From: Allobosea sp. OK403
Lineage (GTDB): Bacteria > Pseudomonadota > Alphaproteobacteria > Rhizobiales > Beijerinckiaceae
DNA: 64,000 bases
Direction: 5' to 3'
Assembly: GCF_900113835.1 (NCBI RefSeq)
Contig: NZ_FOQV01000002.1
Coordinates: 1,095,949 to 1,159,948, forward strand
Shown here: piece after piece, positions 9,373-18,085 of the stretch
Position numbering within the stretch: position 1 is the stretch's first letter
How the letters are laid out: each line of letters starts with the position of its first letter
Notes under the pieces: model-generated
What the model saw: only the letters and a program-made list of their open reading frames with translations
Told to the model about the DNA's origin: nothing
Databases searched by the model: none
Translations under genes and position numbers: made by a program

Positions 9373-9402
9373 GGGCGCGGCTTTCGAGCCGCGCCCGTTT
9401 TA
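9373..9402 (+). terminator. Rho-independent terminator after first binding protein
   Basis: A ten-base-pair perfect stem, GGGCGCGGCT (9373-9382) with AGCCGCGCCC (9387-9396), closes a TTCG tetraloop and is followed by GTTTTA. It should reduce read-through, so the first binding protein would be made in excess over the genes downstream. Confidence 0.85.
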
Positions 9403-9455
9403 CTAGAGCGGTTTTGTCAAAGGCGGAAACCGGTTCTCGCGTCCTGCTCTGCCTT
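9403..9455. repeat. CTAGAGC-family interspersed element, degenerate copy
   Basis: The sequence starts CTAGAGCGG at 9403, has the shared core GAAACCGGTTCTCGCG and ends near CCTGCTCT. It is a less symmetrical member of the family seen at 13188, 15376, 29680, 40596, 46581, 48483 and 49360. It lies between the two binding-protein genes, directly after the terminator. Confidence 0.6.
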
Positions 9456-9478
9456 TGATTGTCTTCGGAGAGACCACA

Positions 9479-11095
9479 ATGTCCGTTCGCATGTTCGCCG
9501 CCGCGGCGGCCTTTGGCCTGAGCGCCCTTCTGCAGCCGAGTACGGCTGGCGCGCAGGCGCTCGTCGTCTGCTCCGAGGCCAGCCCCGATTTCCTCAACCC
9601 GCAATTCTCGTCGCAGAACACGGCTTATGATGTCGCGGCGCAGATCTACGACAAGCTGGTCACGACCGAGCGCGGCGGCTCCCAGATCATTCCGAGCCTC
9701 GCCGAATCCTGGACGATCTCGGATGACGGGCTGGTCTACACCTTCAAGCTGCGCCGCGGCGTGAAGTGGCACTCCAGCAAGATCTTCACGCCGACGCGCG
9801 ACTTCAACGCCGACGACGTGATCTTCACGATCACGCGGATGTTCGACGAGAACCACCCCTATTACAAAGTCGGCGGCTCGAATTATCAGTTCTTCGGCGA
9901 GATCGTGAAGCCGAGCCTGAAGGCGGTCGAGAAGCTCGACGACTACACCCTCAAGGTTACGCTGACCAAGCCTTACGCACCGCTCCTGAGCGCGCTCTCG
10001 GTCGAGCCGATGTCGATCCTTTCGGCCGAATATGCCGATGCGATGATGAAGGCGGGCACGCCCGAGCAGGTCAATCAGGCGCCGATCGGCACCGGCCCCT
10101 TCTCCCTCGTCGTCTATCAGAAGGATGCGACGATCCGCTTCAAGGCGGTGCCGGACCATTGGACCAAGGCCGTCGGCAATCGCGACCGCATGGCGCTGGT
10201 CAGCGATCTGATCTTCGTGATCACGCCCGACGCCTCGGTGCGCTACGCCAAGGTCAAGTCCGGCGAATGCCAGATCGCGCGCTATCCCAATCCAGGCGAC
10301 CTGCCGGCGATGCGGGCCGACCCCAACCTGACCATGCTCTCGGGCAGCATTGCCGATCAGAGCTTCCTCGCCTTCAACCAGCAGAAGAAGCCCTTCGACG
10401 ACAAGCGCGTGCGCGAGGCGCTGGTCTACGGCACCAATATCCCCGCCATCATCGACGCCGTCTATCAGGGCACCGGCAAGCAGGCGGCAGCGCTCGTGCC
10501 GCCCTCGCTCTGGTCGCATGACGACGCCTTGAAGCCGCGCCCTTACGACCCCGAGAAGGCCAAGGCCCTGCTCGCCGAGGCCGGCTACCCCAATGGTTTC
10601 AAGACCGTGCTCTGGGCCATTCCGGTGGTGCGCGCCTATATGCCCAATGGCCGTCGCGCCGCCGAATTGATCCAGGCCGACTGGGCCAAGATAGGCGTCC
10701 AGGCCGAGATCCAGAGCTATGAATGGGGCGAATATCTCAAGCGCGGCCGTGCCGGCGACCATGAGGTCGGCATGTTCGGCTACACCTGGGATTATCCCGA
10801 TCCGAGCCAGATCCTGCTCTCGGGCTGGCATTGCGACGGCGTCAAATCCGGCGCCAACCGGGCGCGCTGGTGCAACAAGGAGTTCTCCGACCTCCTGACC
10901 AAGGCCAACACGATTACCGACCAGGCCGAGCGCACCAAGATGTTCGTGCGCATGCAGGAGATCTTCCAGGAGGATGTCGGCGGCTTGCTCTTTGCCAATG
11001 CGCAGGCTTTCACGCCGGTGCGCAAGGACGTCAAGGACTACAAGATCCACTTCTTCGGCGGCCAACCCTTCGTCGGCGTCTCGCTGACGAAATGA
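9479..11095 (+). CDS. Dipeptide/oligopeptide ABC transporter binding protein, copy 2 (DppA type)
   Basis: A 538-residue SBP_bac_5 protein clearly paralogous to the gene before it. Shared segments include YTFKLRRGVKWHSSKIFTPT, TRDFNADD and KKPFDDKRVREAL. The signal peptide runs to about residue 27 (STAGAQA). ATG 9479 follows a GGAGAG site. A hairpin and then the permease genes follow on the same strand. Two binding proteins for one transporter usually widen the ligand range; which ligand each binds is unknown. Confidence 0.92.
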   Translation: MSVRMFAAAAAFGLSALLQPSTAGAQALVVCSEASPDFLNPQFSSQNTAYDVAAQIYDKLVTTERGGSQIIPSLAESWTISDDGLVYTFKLRRGVKWHSSKIFTPTRDFNADDVIFTITRMFDENHPYYKVGGSNYQFFGEIVKPSLKAVEKLDDYTLKVTLTKPYAPLLSALSVEPMSILSAEYADAMMKAGTPEQVNQAPIGTGPFSLVVYQKDATIRFKAVPDHWTKAVGNRDRMALVSDLIFVITPDASVRYAKVKSGECQIARYPNPGDLPAMRADPNLTMLSGSIADQSFLAFNQQKKPFDDKRVREALVYGTNIPAIIDAVYQGTGKQAAALVPPSLWSHDDALKPRPYDPEKAKALLAEAGYPNGFKTVLWAIPVVRAYMPNGRRAAELIQADWAKIGVQAEIQSYEWGEYLKRGRAGDHEVGMFGYTWDYPDPSQILLSGWHCDGVKSGANRARWCNKEFSDLLTKANTITDQAERTKMFVRMQEIFQEDVGGLLFANAQAFTPVRKDVKDYKIHFFGGQPFVGVSLTK

Positions 11096-11104
11096 CTTGA
11101 GAAA

Positions 11105-11135
11105 CCGGGCGCGGGCCTCTCAAAGCCGCGCCCGG
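11105..11135 (+). other. Intra-operon hairpin between binding-protein and permease genes
   Basis: CCGGGCGCGG (11105-11114) pairs perfectly with CCGCGCCCGG (11126-11135). No T-run follows, so it is not a classic terminator. Hairpins in this position commonly protect the binding-protein message and lower permease expression (known for other transporters, inferred here). Confidence 0.7.
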
Positions 11136-11254
11136 ATTGCCTAATCCACAGGCAGGATTTGCAGGCACGCTCGACCTCGTTGTAACAGGACCAAATAAAA
11201 TCTGTCGCGACGATCGGTTCACGCGGCGAACAGGCCGACAAGACTGGGGCTCCG

Positions 11255-12265
11255 ATGCTTCGCTTCATCCTCACACGCGTCAGCCTCGTGATCCCGACTT
11301 TCATCGGCATCACGATGCTGGCTTTCTTCCTGATCCGGCTCGTGCCTGGCGATCCGATCGAAACCATGGCCGGCGAGCGCGGCATCGACGCGACGCGCCA
11401 TGAGATGCTGCGCAAGGAGCTCGGCCTCGACCAGCCGCTGCTGGTCCAGTACGGCATCTATATCGGCCGCGTGCTGCATGGCGATCTCGGCAAGTCGATC
11501 GTCACCCGCGAGAGCGTGATCTCGGAGTTCAACGCGCTCTTCCCGGCGACGATCGAACTCGCACTCTGCGCCATCTTCATCGCGCTGGCGATCGGACTGC
11601 CCGCCGGCATCATCGCGGCGGTCAAGCGAAACTCCATCTTCGACCACGGCGTGATGGGCCTGTCGCTGACAGGCTACTCAATGCCGATCTTCTGGTGGGG
11701 CCTGCTGCTGATCCTGCTGTTCTCGGTCCAACTCGGGATCACGCCGGTCTCAGGCCGCATCGCGGTTCAATATTACATCGAGCCCGTCACCGGTTTCCTC
11801 ACCGTCGACAGCCTGCTGGCGGGCGATTGGGACGCCTTCAAATCGGCGCTGTCGCATCTCGTCCTGCCCTCGATCGTGCTCGGCACCGTGCCGCTCGCCG
11901 TGATCGCGCGCATGACGCGTTCGGCCATGCTGGAGGTGCTGGGCGAGGACTATATCCGCACTGCGCGCGCCAAGGGCATGGCGCCTTTGCGCGTCGTCGG
12001 GCTGCATGCCCTGCGCAACGCTTTGATCCCGGTGATCACGGTCATCGGCCTGCAGGTTGGCGTGCTGTTCACCGGCGCGATCCTGACCGAGACGATCTTC
12101 TCCTGGCCGGGCATCGGCAAATGGCTGATCGAGGCGATCAGCCGGCGCGACTACCCGATCCTGCAAGGCGGCACGCTCCTGATCGGCGTCGTCGTGATGA
12201 GCGTCAATCTGTTCGTCGATCTGCTTTACGGCCTGATCAACCCCCGCATCCGCCATGCACGCTGA
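11255..12265 (+). CDS. Dipeptide ABC transporter permease (DppB type)
   Basis: A 336-residue inner-membrane permease with six predicted membrane segments. The N-terminus MLRFILTRVSLVIPTFIGIT and the loop MAGERGIDATRHEMLRKELG are typical of DppB/GsiC. The EAA cytoplasmic loop is DYIRTARAKGMAPLRVVGLH, and the C-terminal segment FSWPGIGKWLIEAISRRDYP is conserved. It pairs with the DppC-type permease 13 bases downstream. Confidence 0.93.
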   Translation: MLRFILTRVSLVIPTFIGITMLAFFLIRLVPGDPIETMAGERGIDATRHEMLRKELGLDQPLLVQYGIYIGRVLHGDLGKSIVTRESVISEFNALFPATIELALCAIFIALAIGLPAGIIAAVKRNSIFDHGVMGLSLTGYSMPIFWWGLLLILLFSVQLGITPVSGRIAVQYYIEPVTGFLTVDSLLAGDWDAFKSALSHLVLPSIVLGTVPLAVIARMTRSAMLEVLGEDYIRTARAKGMAPLRVVGLHALRNALIPVITVIGLQVGVLFTGAILTETIFSWPGIGKWLIEAISRRDYPILQGGTLLIGVVVMSVNLFVDLLYGLINPRIRHAR

Positions 12266-12278
12266 GGGGCTCTGAACC

Positions 12279-13190
12279 ATGACCACCGAAACCCTGGAAG
12301 CCCCGAGCGTGACCGTCCCTGCCGGCGCCCCGCCCCATCCCTTGCGCGAGTTCTGGAGCTATTTCAGCGCCAATCGCGGCGCGGTTGCCGGCCTCATCGT
12401 CATCGTGCTCGTGCTGCTGGCGGCCGTCTTCGCCGAGGTGCTGGCGCCGCATTCGCCCTATCTGACCAACAACGCCGTCTTCCTGAAGCCGCCGGCCTGG
12501 CAGGAAGGCGGCTCGTGGAGCTATCCGCTCGGCACCGACGCGATTGGCCGCGACATCCTTTCGCGCCTGCTCTATGGCGCGCGCCTCTCGCTGGTCATCG
12601 GCATCGCCGTGGTGGCGCTCGCCATGGCGCTGGGCATCGTGCTCGGCCTGGTCGCGGGCTTCTTCAAGGGCATCACCGAAATCATCATCATGCGCTTGAT
12701 GGACATCGTGCTGACGATGCCGAGCCTGCTGCTCGCCATCGTCATCGTCGCGATCCTGGGGCCGGGCCTGATGAACGCGATGCTGGCCGTCGCGATCGTG
12801 GTGCTGCCGCATTATGTCCGGATCACCCGCGCTGCCGTCATCGCCGAGACCTCGAAGGACTATGTCGTCGCCGCCAAGGTCAGCGGCGCAGGCACCCTGC
12901 GCTTGATGTTCAGCGAAGTGCTGCCCAACTGCACCGCTCCCTTGATCGTGCAGGCGACGCTCGGCGTCTCCACCGCGATCCTGGACGCCGCGGCGCTGGG
13001 CTTCCTCGGCCTGGGCGCGCAGCCGCCGACGCCGGAATGGGGCACGATGCTGGCCGATGCGCGTGAGTTCGTGCTGCGCGCCTGGTGGGTGGTGACGTTG
13101 CCGGGCCTGGCGATCCTGATCACCGTGCTCGCTTTCAACCTGCTCGGCGATGGCTTGCGCGACGCCCTCGACCCCAAACTGAAACGCTAG
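12279..13190 (+). CDS. Dipeptide ABC transporter permease (DppC type)
   Basis: A 303-residue permease with the OppC N-terminal extension (residues 20-60) and six membrane segments. Conserved segments are LGTDAIGRDILSRLLYGARL, the EAA-like loop YVVAAKVSGAGTLRLMF, and AALGFLGLGAQPPTPEWGTM. Its TAG stop (13188-13190) is also the first three bases of an interspersed palindromic element that fills the gap to the ATPase genes. Confidence 0.93.
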   Translation: MTTETLEAPSVTVPAGAPPHPLREFWSYFSANRGAVAGLIVIVLVLLAAVFAEVLAPHSPYLTNNAVFLKPPAWQEGGSWSYPLGTDAIGRDILSRLLYGARLSLVIGIAVVALAMALGIVLGLVAGFFKGITEIIIMRLMDIVLTMPSLLLAIVIVAILGPGLMNAMLAVAIVVLPHYVRITRAAVIAETSKDYVVAAKVSGAGTLRLMFSEVLPNCTAPLIVQATLGVSTAILDAAALGFLGLGAQPPTPEWGTMLADAREFVLRAWWVVTLPGLAILITVLAFNLLGDGLRDALDPKLKR

Positions 13191-13303
13191 AGCCGGATGA
13201 TTTCAGGTCGGATCGACCTGAAATCTGAATCCGTCTCTACAACTAAGGAGTGAGCATGATGTCGTCCGAAAACCGGTTCCCACTTTTCGGCATCATGCTC
13301 TAG
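13188..13303. repeat. CTAGAGC-family composite palindromic element between dppC- and dppD-type genes
   Basis: It has two parts. The first is a hairpin with arms GATTTCAGGTC (13199-13209) and GACCTGAAATC (13215-13225). The second is a longer palindrome with outer arms GAGCATGATG (13252-13261) and CATCATGCTC (13291-13300), inner arms CCGAAAA and TTTTCGG, and the core ACCGGTTCCCAC. It begins with the upstream gene's stop codon and ends three bases before the downstream ATG, so no ribosome binding site is visible for that gene. Confidence 0.88.
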
Positions 13304-13305
13304 CC

Positions 13306-14331
13306 ATGCCGCTGCTCGAAATCGAGAATCTGAGCGTCGAGTTCCCGACCTCCGCCGGCACGCTGAAGGCCGTCGACCGCATCAGCCTGACGCTCGACGA
13401 GGGTGAGATCCTCGGCGTCGTCGGCGAGTCCGGTTCCGGCAAGAGCGTCACCATGCTCGCGCTGATGGGCCTCGTCGCCTATCCCGGCAAGATCACCGCC
13501 GACCGCCTGATGTTCGGCGGACGCGACCTGCTCGCCATGTCCGATCGGGAGCGTCGCAAGCTCACCGGCAAGGATGTCGCGATGATCTTCCAGGAGCCGA
13601 GCACGAGCCTCAATCCCTGCTTCACCATCGGCTTCCAGATCGCCGAGACGCTCAGGAAGCATGAAGGCATGGACGGCAAGACGGCGCGCCGACGCGCGAT
13701 CGAACTGCTCGAGCAGGTCGGCATTCCCGCTCCCGAGAGCCGGATGAAGGCCTATCCGCACCAGTTGTCGGGCGGCATGAACCAGCGCGTGATGATCGCC
13801 ATGGCGATCGCCTGCAATCCGCGCTTGCTGATCGCCGACGAGCCGACCACCGCGCTCGACGTCACCATCCAGGCGCAGATCCTCGATCTCCTGATCTCGC
13901 TGCAGCGCGAGCGCGACATGGCGCTGGTCCTGATCACCCATAATATGGGCGTGGTCGCCGAGACGGCGCAGCGCATCATGGTGATGTATGCCGGCCAGAT
14001 CATGGAGGAGCGCAACGTCGCCTCGCTCTTCGCGGCCCCGCAGCACCCCTATTCCGCCGCGCTGCTGGCCGCCCTGCCCGAGCGCAGCGAAGGCGAGCAC
14101 CGGCTCGCCACCATTCCCGGCATGGTGCCGGGCCTGCATGACCGGCCCAAGGGCTGTCTGTTCAGCCCGCGCTGCGCCTATGCCACCGACCATTCCCTCC
14201 TGGTCCAGCCGGAGCTGCGGCCCTGGCAGGACGGGCAGATCCGTTGCCACTACCCGCTCGGCGATCCGCAGCGCGACGCCCTGCGCGCGGCCGGCGGCAA
14301 TCAGCTCGCGGCCCCGGAGACGACGCCGTGA
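13306..14331 (+). CDS. Dipeptide ABC transporter ATPase (DppD type)
   Basis: A 341-residue ATPase. Walker A is GESGSGKS (residues 40-47), the signature is [15 protein letters not shown] and Walker B is [12 protein letters not shown]. The C-terminal oligopeptide extension carries the [11 protein letters not shown] region, close to the Cys pattern that holds an iron-sulfur cluster in DppD/F. No ribosome binding site is visible, because the upstream repeat reaches almost to the ATG. The stop overlaps the next start as GTGA. Confidence 0.93.
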   Translation: MPLLEIENLSVEFPTSAGTLKAVDRISLTLDEGEILGVVGESGSGKSVTMLALMGLVAYPGKITADRLMFGGRDLLAMSDRERRKLTGKDVAMIFQEPSTSLNPCFTIGFQIAETLRKHEGMDGKTARRRAIELLEQVGIPAPESRMKAYPHQLSGGMNQRVMIAMAIACNPRLLIADEPTTALDVTIQAQILDLLISLQRERDMALVLITHNMGVVAETAQRIMVMYAGQIMEERNVASLFAAPQHPYSAALLAALPERSEGEHRLATIPGMVPGLHDRPKGCLFSPRCAYATDHSLLVQPELRPWQDGQIRCHYPLGDPQRDALRAAGGNQLAAPETTP

Positions 14332-15308
14332 CAAACCCGGTCATCGATGCGCGCGAACTGACGCAAACCTATCCGGTCAAGCGCGGCCTGTTCCGCGCTC
14401 CGGCGAGCCTGCAAGCCGTCAGCCGCGTCTCCTTCACAGTCGACCCCGGCAAGACACTCGCCGTGGTCGGCGAATCCGGCTGCGGGAAATCGACGCTCGC
14501 GCGGATGGCCACCCTGATCGAGACCCCGACATCGGGCGCGCTGACGCTCGACGGCCTCGACGCCATCCACCCGCCGTCTTCCGAAAGGACGAGGCTGCGC
14601 CGTACGGTGCAGATGGTCTTCCAGAACCCTTACGGCTCGCTCAATCCGCGCAAGCGCATCGGCGCGATCCTCGAGGAGCCGCTGCTGATCAACACCAAGC
14701 TGAGCAAGGCCGAGCGCACCGAGAAAGCGCGCGCCATCATGGCCAAGGTCGGCTTGCGCCCGGAGCATTACAGCCGCTACCCGCACATGTTCTCGGGCGG
14801 CCAGCGCCAGCGCATCGCGATCGCCCGCTCGCTGATCCTGTCGCCGAAGCTGCTGGTCGCCGACGAGCCGGTTTCGGCGCTCGACGTCTCGATCCAGGCC
14901 CAGGTGCTGAACCTGCTCGCCGATATCCAGGACGAGTTCGGGCTGGCCTATCTCTTCATCTCGCATGATCTCGGCGTCGTCCGGCACATCGCCCATGACG
15001 TGATGGTGATGTATCTCGGCCATGCCATCGAACATGGCCCCAAGCAGGCGATCTTTGCCCGGCCCCTGCACCCTTACACCCAGGCTCTGCTCGCCTCGAC
15101 GCCGCGCGTCACCACGGAAAAGCGCGAGCGCATCGTGCTGAAAGGCGAATTGCCCTCGCCGCTGAACCCGCCCAAGGGCTGCGTCTTCTCGACCCGCTGC
15201 CCGCATGTGACGGATCTCTGCCGCAGCGAGCGCCCGCCGGCCCGGGAGCTCGACCAACGCCTGGTCGCCTGCCACTACGCCGAGCGCTTCCTCGCGCAAG
15301 CCGCCTGA
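14328..15308 (+). CDS. Dipeptide ABC transporter ATPase (DppF type)
   Basis: A 326-residue ATPase partnering the DppD-type protein. Walker A is GESGCGKST at residues 48-56, the signature is [15 protein letters not shown], Walker B is [12 protein letters not shown], and the C-terminal [15 protein letters not shown] carries the family Cys residues. The GTG at 14328 overlaps the upstream stop by four bases and places the [12 protein letters not shown] N-terminus correctly. An ATG further upstream would overlap by 84 bases. A terminator lies 28 bases after the stop. Confidence 0.92.
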   Translation: MTNPVIDARELTQTYPVKRGLFRAPASLQAVSRVSFTVDPGKTLAVVGESGCGKSTLARMATLIETPTSGALTLDGLDAIHPPSSERTRLRRTVQMVFQNPYGSLNPRKRIGAILEEPLLINTKLSKAERTEKARAIMAKVGLRPEHYSRYPHMFSGGQRQRIAIARSLILSPKLLVADEPVSALDVSIQAQVLNLLADIQDEFGLAYLFISHDLGVVRHIAHDVMVMYLGHAIEHGPKQAIFARPLHPYTQALLASTPRVTTEKRERIVLKGELPSPLNPPKGCVFSTRCPHVTDLCRSERPPARELDQRLVACHYAERFLAQAA

Positions 15309-15336
15309 GCCGAGAGACCGAGCCCATACGAAAAAA

Positions 15337-15370
15337 GCGGCGCGGATGAACCGCGCCGCCTTCTTGTTTT
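15337..15370 (+). terminator. Rho-independent terminator of the dipeptide transporter operon
   Basis: GCGGCGCGG (15337-15345) pairs perfectly with CCGCGCCGC (15351-15359) around an ATGAA loop, followed by CTTCTTGTTTT. An A-run precedes the stem, so it could also act, less efficiently, on transcripts from the opposite strand. Confidence 0.88.
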
Positions 15371-15375
15371 AGGCC

Positions 15376-15487
15376 AGAGCATTGCGCGAAAAAGTGGGTA
15401 CCGGTTTTTCGCAAGAGCAATGCTCTCAACTCATGGAATCGATCACGGCGCTTTCGGACGTAACTGTCCGAAAGCGCCGTGATCTAG
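15376..15487. repeat. CTAGAGC-family composite element with a 19-bp perfect hairpin
   Basis: The first palindrome has arms AGAGCATTGC (15376-15385) and GCAATGCTCT (15417-15426) around the ACCGGTTTTTCGC core. The second is a perfect 19-bp stem, GATCACGGCGCTTTCGGAC (15441-15459) with its complement at 15466-15484, loop GTAACT. The element ends CTAGAGC. It sits between the converging ends of the dipeptide operon and the binding-protein gene at 15506. Confidence 0.85.
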
Positions 15488-15505
15488 AGCCTACCAGCGG
15501 AAGAG

Positions 15506-16720
15506 CTATTTCCGCTTGGTACCGACTTCCTCGTCCCAACGGCGGAAGGCCACGACCATCTTGTCGGGCGTCAGCGGCGTCTCGATCGGATTATTGGCGA
15601 TCAGGTCGGCATATTCGGGCCGGCCATATTCGGCGATCGCCTTCTGGCTGCTTTCGGGCGCCATCGAGAGCGGCACGTCCTTCACGGCCGGGCCCGGATA
15701 GAAATAGCCCTCGTCATAGGTGAAGGCTTGCTGCGCCGGCGTCATCGTGTGGCTGATGAGGTCGAGGATGACGGCGAGCTTCTCGCTGGAAACGCCCTTG
15801 GGCACGAACATGTATTGGGCGTCGGAGACCCAGTGGAAGCCCTTGAGCGCCTGGATCTTGGCTTCCTTCGGCACGATGCCCAGCGCACGCGGATTGATGT
15901 CCCAGCCGGTGGTCGAGACGATCATGTCGCGCGAGCCGTCGCCGAGCTCCTTCATCGTCGCGCCGGTGCCGGTCGGGTAGTATTCGACGTTCTGTCCGAG
16001 CTCCTTGAGATAAGCCCAGGTCTTGTCCCAGCCATTGACCGGGTCCTTGGGATCCTTGTCGCCAAGCAGATAGGGCAGCCCCATGATGAAGGTGCGGCCC
16101 GGGCCGGAATTGGCCGGACGGGCATAGAGGAAGCGGTTGGGGTTCTGCTTGGTCCAGGTCAGCAGCTCCTCGACCGTGGTCGGCGGCGTCTTGACCTTGG
16201 CCGGCATGTATTCGAGCAGCGGACCGGAGGGATAGTAGACCACGCACATGCCCTGGCCGCCGCCGAGATTATGCATGTCGAGCGCGGCCTTCAGCAGGAT
16301 CTTGGTCGGATCGGGCAGCGACGCCGCATGAGCCGGCAGGAGCGGCTCCCAAAGATTCTGCTCGATGCCGGCAGCGAGCGCATCCAGGCCGCCGATGATG
16401 AGGTCGATATCGACCCGGCCAGCCTCCTGCATCGCCTTGATCTTGCCCGGCAGCTCCGGCGCCGGCGCCTTGGTGAAGGTCATGCGCGAGACCAGATTCT
16501 TCTTGGCGTCGCGATAATTCTCGAGCGGCTTCTGCAGCAAAGCGAGCGCGCCGCCGACATCGATCACGCTGATCGCAACCGGCGATTTCGGCAGCGCCGG
16601 TGCCTGCGCGAAGGCGCCCGTCGCACCCAGCGCCGGCAGGGTCGCCAGCATGGCTGCGCCGCCTTCGACGAATTGCCGGCGTGAAGCGCCCGGCTTTCTT
16701 GTCCTCTGATCGTCTGTCAT
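15506..16720 (-). CDS. Tat-exported ABC transporter binding protein, orphan paralogue 1
   Basis: A 404-residue extracellular binding protein with a twin-arginine-type signal (SRRQFVEGGAAMLATLPALG, residues 14-33). The mature part is closely similar to the proteins at 29767 and 20153, for example GWDINPRALGIVPKEAKIQ and EYYPTGTGATMKELGDGSRD. The family resembles the putrescine/iron (PotD-like) class by fold. No permease or ATPase gene lies next to it; its divergent neighbour is an AGE-family epimerase. ATG 16720 is preceded by GGGAGACAC. It probably feeds a transporter encoded elsewhere, possibly that at 21451-24247 (inference). Confidence 0.85.
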   Translation of the reverse strand: MTDDQRTRKPGASRRQFVEGGAAMLATLPALGATGAFAQAPALPKSPVAISVIDVGGALALLQKPLENYRDAKKNLVSRMTFTKAPAPELPGKIKAMQEAGRVDIDLIIGGLDALAAGIEQNLWEPLLPAHAASLPDPTKILLKAALDMHNLGGGQGMCVVYYPSGPLLEYMPAKVKTPPTTVEELLTWTKQNPNRFLYARPANSGPGRTFIMGLPYLLGDKDPKDPVNGWDKTWAYLKELGQNVEYYPTGTGATMKELGDGSRDMIVSTTGWDINPRALGIVPKEAKIQALKGFHWVSDAQYMFVPKGVSSEKLAVILDLISHTMTPAQQAFTYDEGYFYPGPAVKDVPLSMAPESSQKAIAEYGRPEYADLIANNPIETPLTPDKMVVAFRRWDEEVGTKRK

Positions 16721-16916
16721 TGTGTGTCTCCCTTGCTTGGTTGTTTCGTCAGGCCGGAACTCCGTCGAGTCAGGCCCGACGTCCTTGGCCGCAGCGCCGA
16801 GGCGGATGCGGAAATGAAATGGCGCGTTGTCGCGCCGCGCACTTGTCGAAGCTCGCAGCGTCCCGATACATCGCCTTCGAGATGTCCCGACGCCGGGGCC
16901 TGCAAAGGACGACGCC

Positions 16917-18059
16917 ATGCCTGCCGACACCGCCGACACGCTCTCCGGCTGGCTGAAGGAAACGCTGCTGCCGGGCTGGCTCGCGCGCGTCTACGACCCC
17001 ACCCGGCCCGGCTTCGTCGAGATGCTCGAGCCCGGCGGCGCAGCCTCCGGCAGCGACATCCGCAGCACGCTGGTGACGGCGCGCCTGACCTATGTCTTCA
17101 GCCACGCGCATCTGCTCGGCGTGCCCGGCGCGCTGGATGCTGCACGCCACGGCATGACCTTCCTCTGGGCGACCTGCCGGCGCCCCGATGGCCGCTTCTG
17201 CCATCGCTGCAGGACAAGCGGAGAGGTCGTCGATGCGCGGTCCGATTTCTACGACCTCGCCTTCGTGCTGTTCTCGCTCGGCTGGTTCGCCAGGGCGAGC
17301 GGTGATGGCCCGGCCTTGGCGCGGGCAGAAGAGGTGATGGGCTTCATCGAGACGCAGCTCGCGCATCCCGATGGCGGCTTCAGGGAGGATACGCTGGGCA
17401 CCCTGCCGCGCCGGCAGAACCCGCATATGCACCTGCTCGAAGCCTGCCACGCTTTGGCCGAAGCGAGCCGCGACAGACGCTGGCTCGCGCGCGCGGACGC
17501 AATCGTCGCGCTGATGCGCAGCCGCATGCTCGATGAGGCGACGGATTCGCTCGGCGAGTTCTTCGGCCAGGATTGGAACGCCTGGCCGGAACCGCGCGGA
17601 CTCGTCCGTGAGCCCGGCCACCACTACGAATGGACCTGGCTGCTCTACCACCATGAGCGATTGACGCATTCCGCCAGCGCCCGCGTCGACGCACGCCGGC
17701 TCTACGGCTTCGCCGAGCGGCATCGGGATCAAGGCACGACGCGTCCCGTCATCAACGAGATCGACCCCAGCGGAGCGGTTCTGAACGGCGCGGCACTGCT
17801 CTGGCCCCAGACCGAATATCTCAAGGCGCTCGTCGCACGGATCGAGTTCGAGGGCGACGAAACCGCGGCGGGCCGGCTCGACGCCCATCTGCGCCTGATG
17901 TTCGACCGCTTCGTCGATCGCAAGACCGGGCTTTGGATCAACCAGATCGACAGCGCCGGGCAAGCCATCGTTGAGGCGGTCCCAGTGCGTGTGCTCTACC
18001 ACCTGCTGCTCGCTTGCGCCGAGATCGTGCGGCTGCAGCCGGAGACCCGCCTGCCGTAG
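16917..18059 (+). CDS. AGE-family epimerase/isomerase (N-acylglucosamine 2-epimerase or mannose isomerase type)
   Basis: A 380-residue alpha/alpha-barrel protein of the N-acylglucosamine 2-epimerase superfamily. Typical segments are the HMHLLEACHALAEAS helix with catalytic-region His, and EPGHHYEWTWLLYHHERL, which matches the conserved GHxxEW motif. The superfamily interconverts sugars at C2 in the cytoplasm. The ATG at 16917 has AAAGGA eight bases upstream. It is divergent from the orphan binding protein, with 196 bp between them, which suggests that the two act on the same sugar. Substrate is not determined. Confidence 0.82.
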   Translation: MPADTADTLSGWLKETLLPGWLARVYDPTRPGFVEMLEPGGAASGSDIRSTLVTARLTYVFSHAHLLGVPGALDAARHGMTFLWATCRRPDGRFCHRCRTSGEVVDARSDFYDLAFVLFSLGWFARASGDGPALARAEEVMGFIETQLAHPDGGFREDTLGTLPRRQNPHMHLLEACHALAEASRDRRWLARADAIVALMRSRMLDEATDSLGEFFGQDWNAWPEPRGLVREPGHHYEWTWLLYHHERLTHSASARVDARRLYGFAERHRDQGTTRPVINEIDPSGAVLNGAALLWPQTEYLKALVARIEFEGDETAAGRLDAHLRLMFDRFVDRKTGLWINQIDSAGQAIVEAVPVRVLYHLLLACAEIVRLQPETRLP

Positions 18060-18085
18060 AACGCTTGAGCGGCGCGAGCCCGGCC

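Noticed and set aside
9332..11065. A 577-codon open frame on the minus strand opposite the second DppA-type gene
   Set aside because: Antisense shadow with low-complexity composition; the plus-strand gene has clear family motifs throughout.
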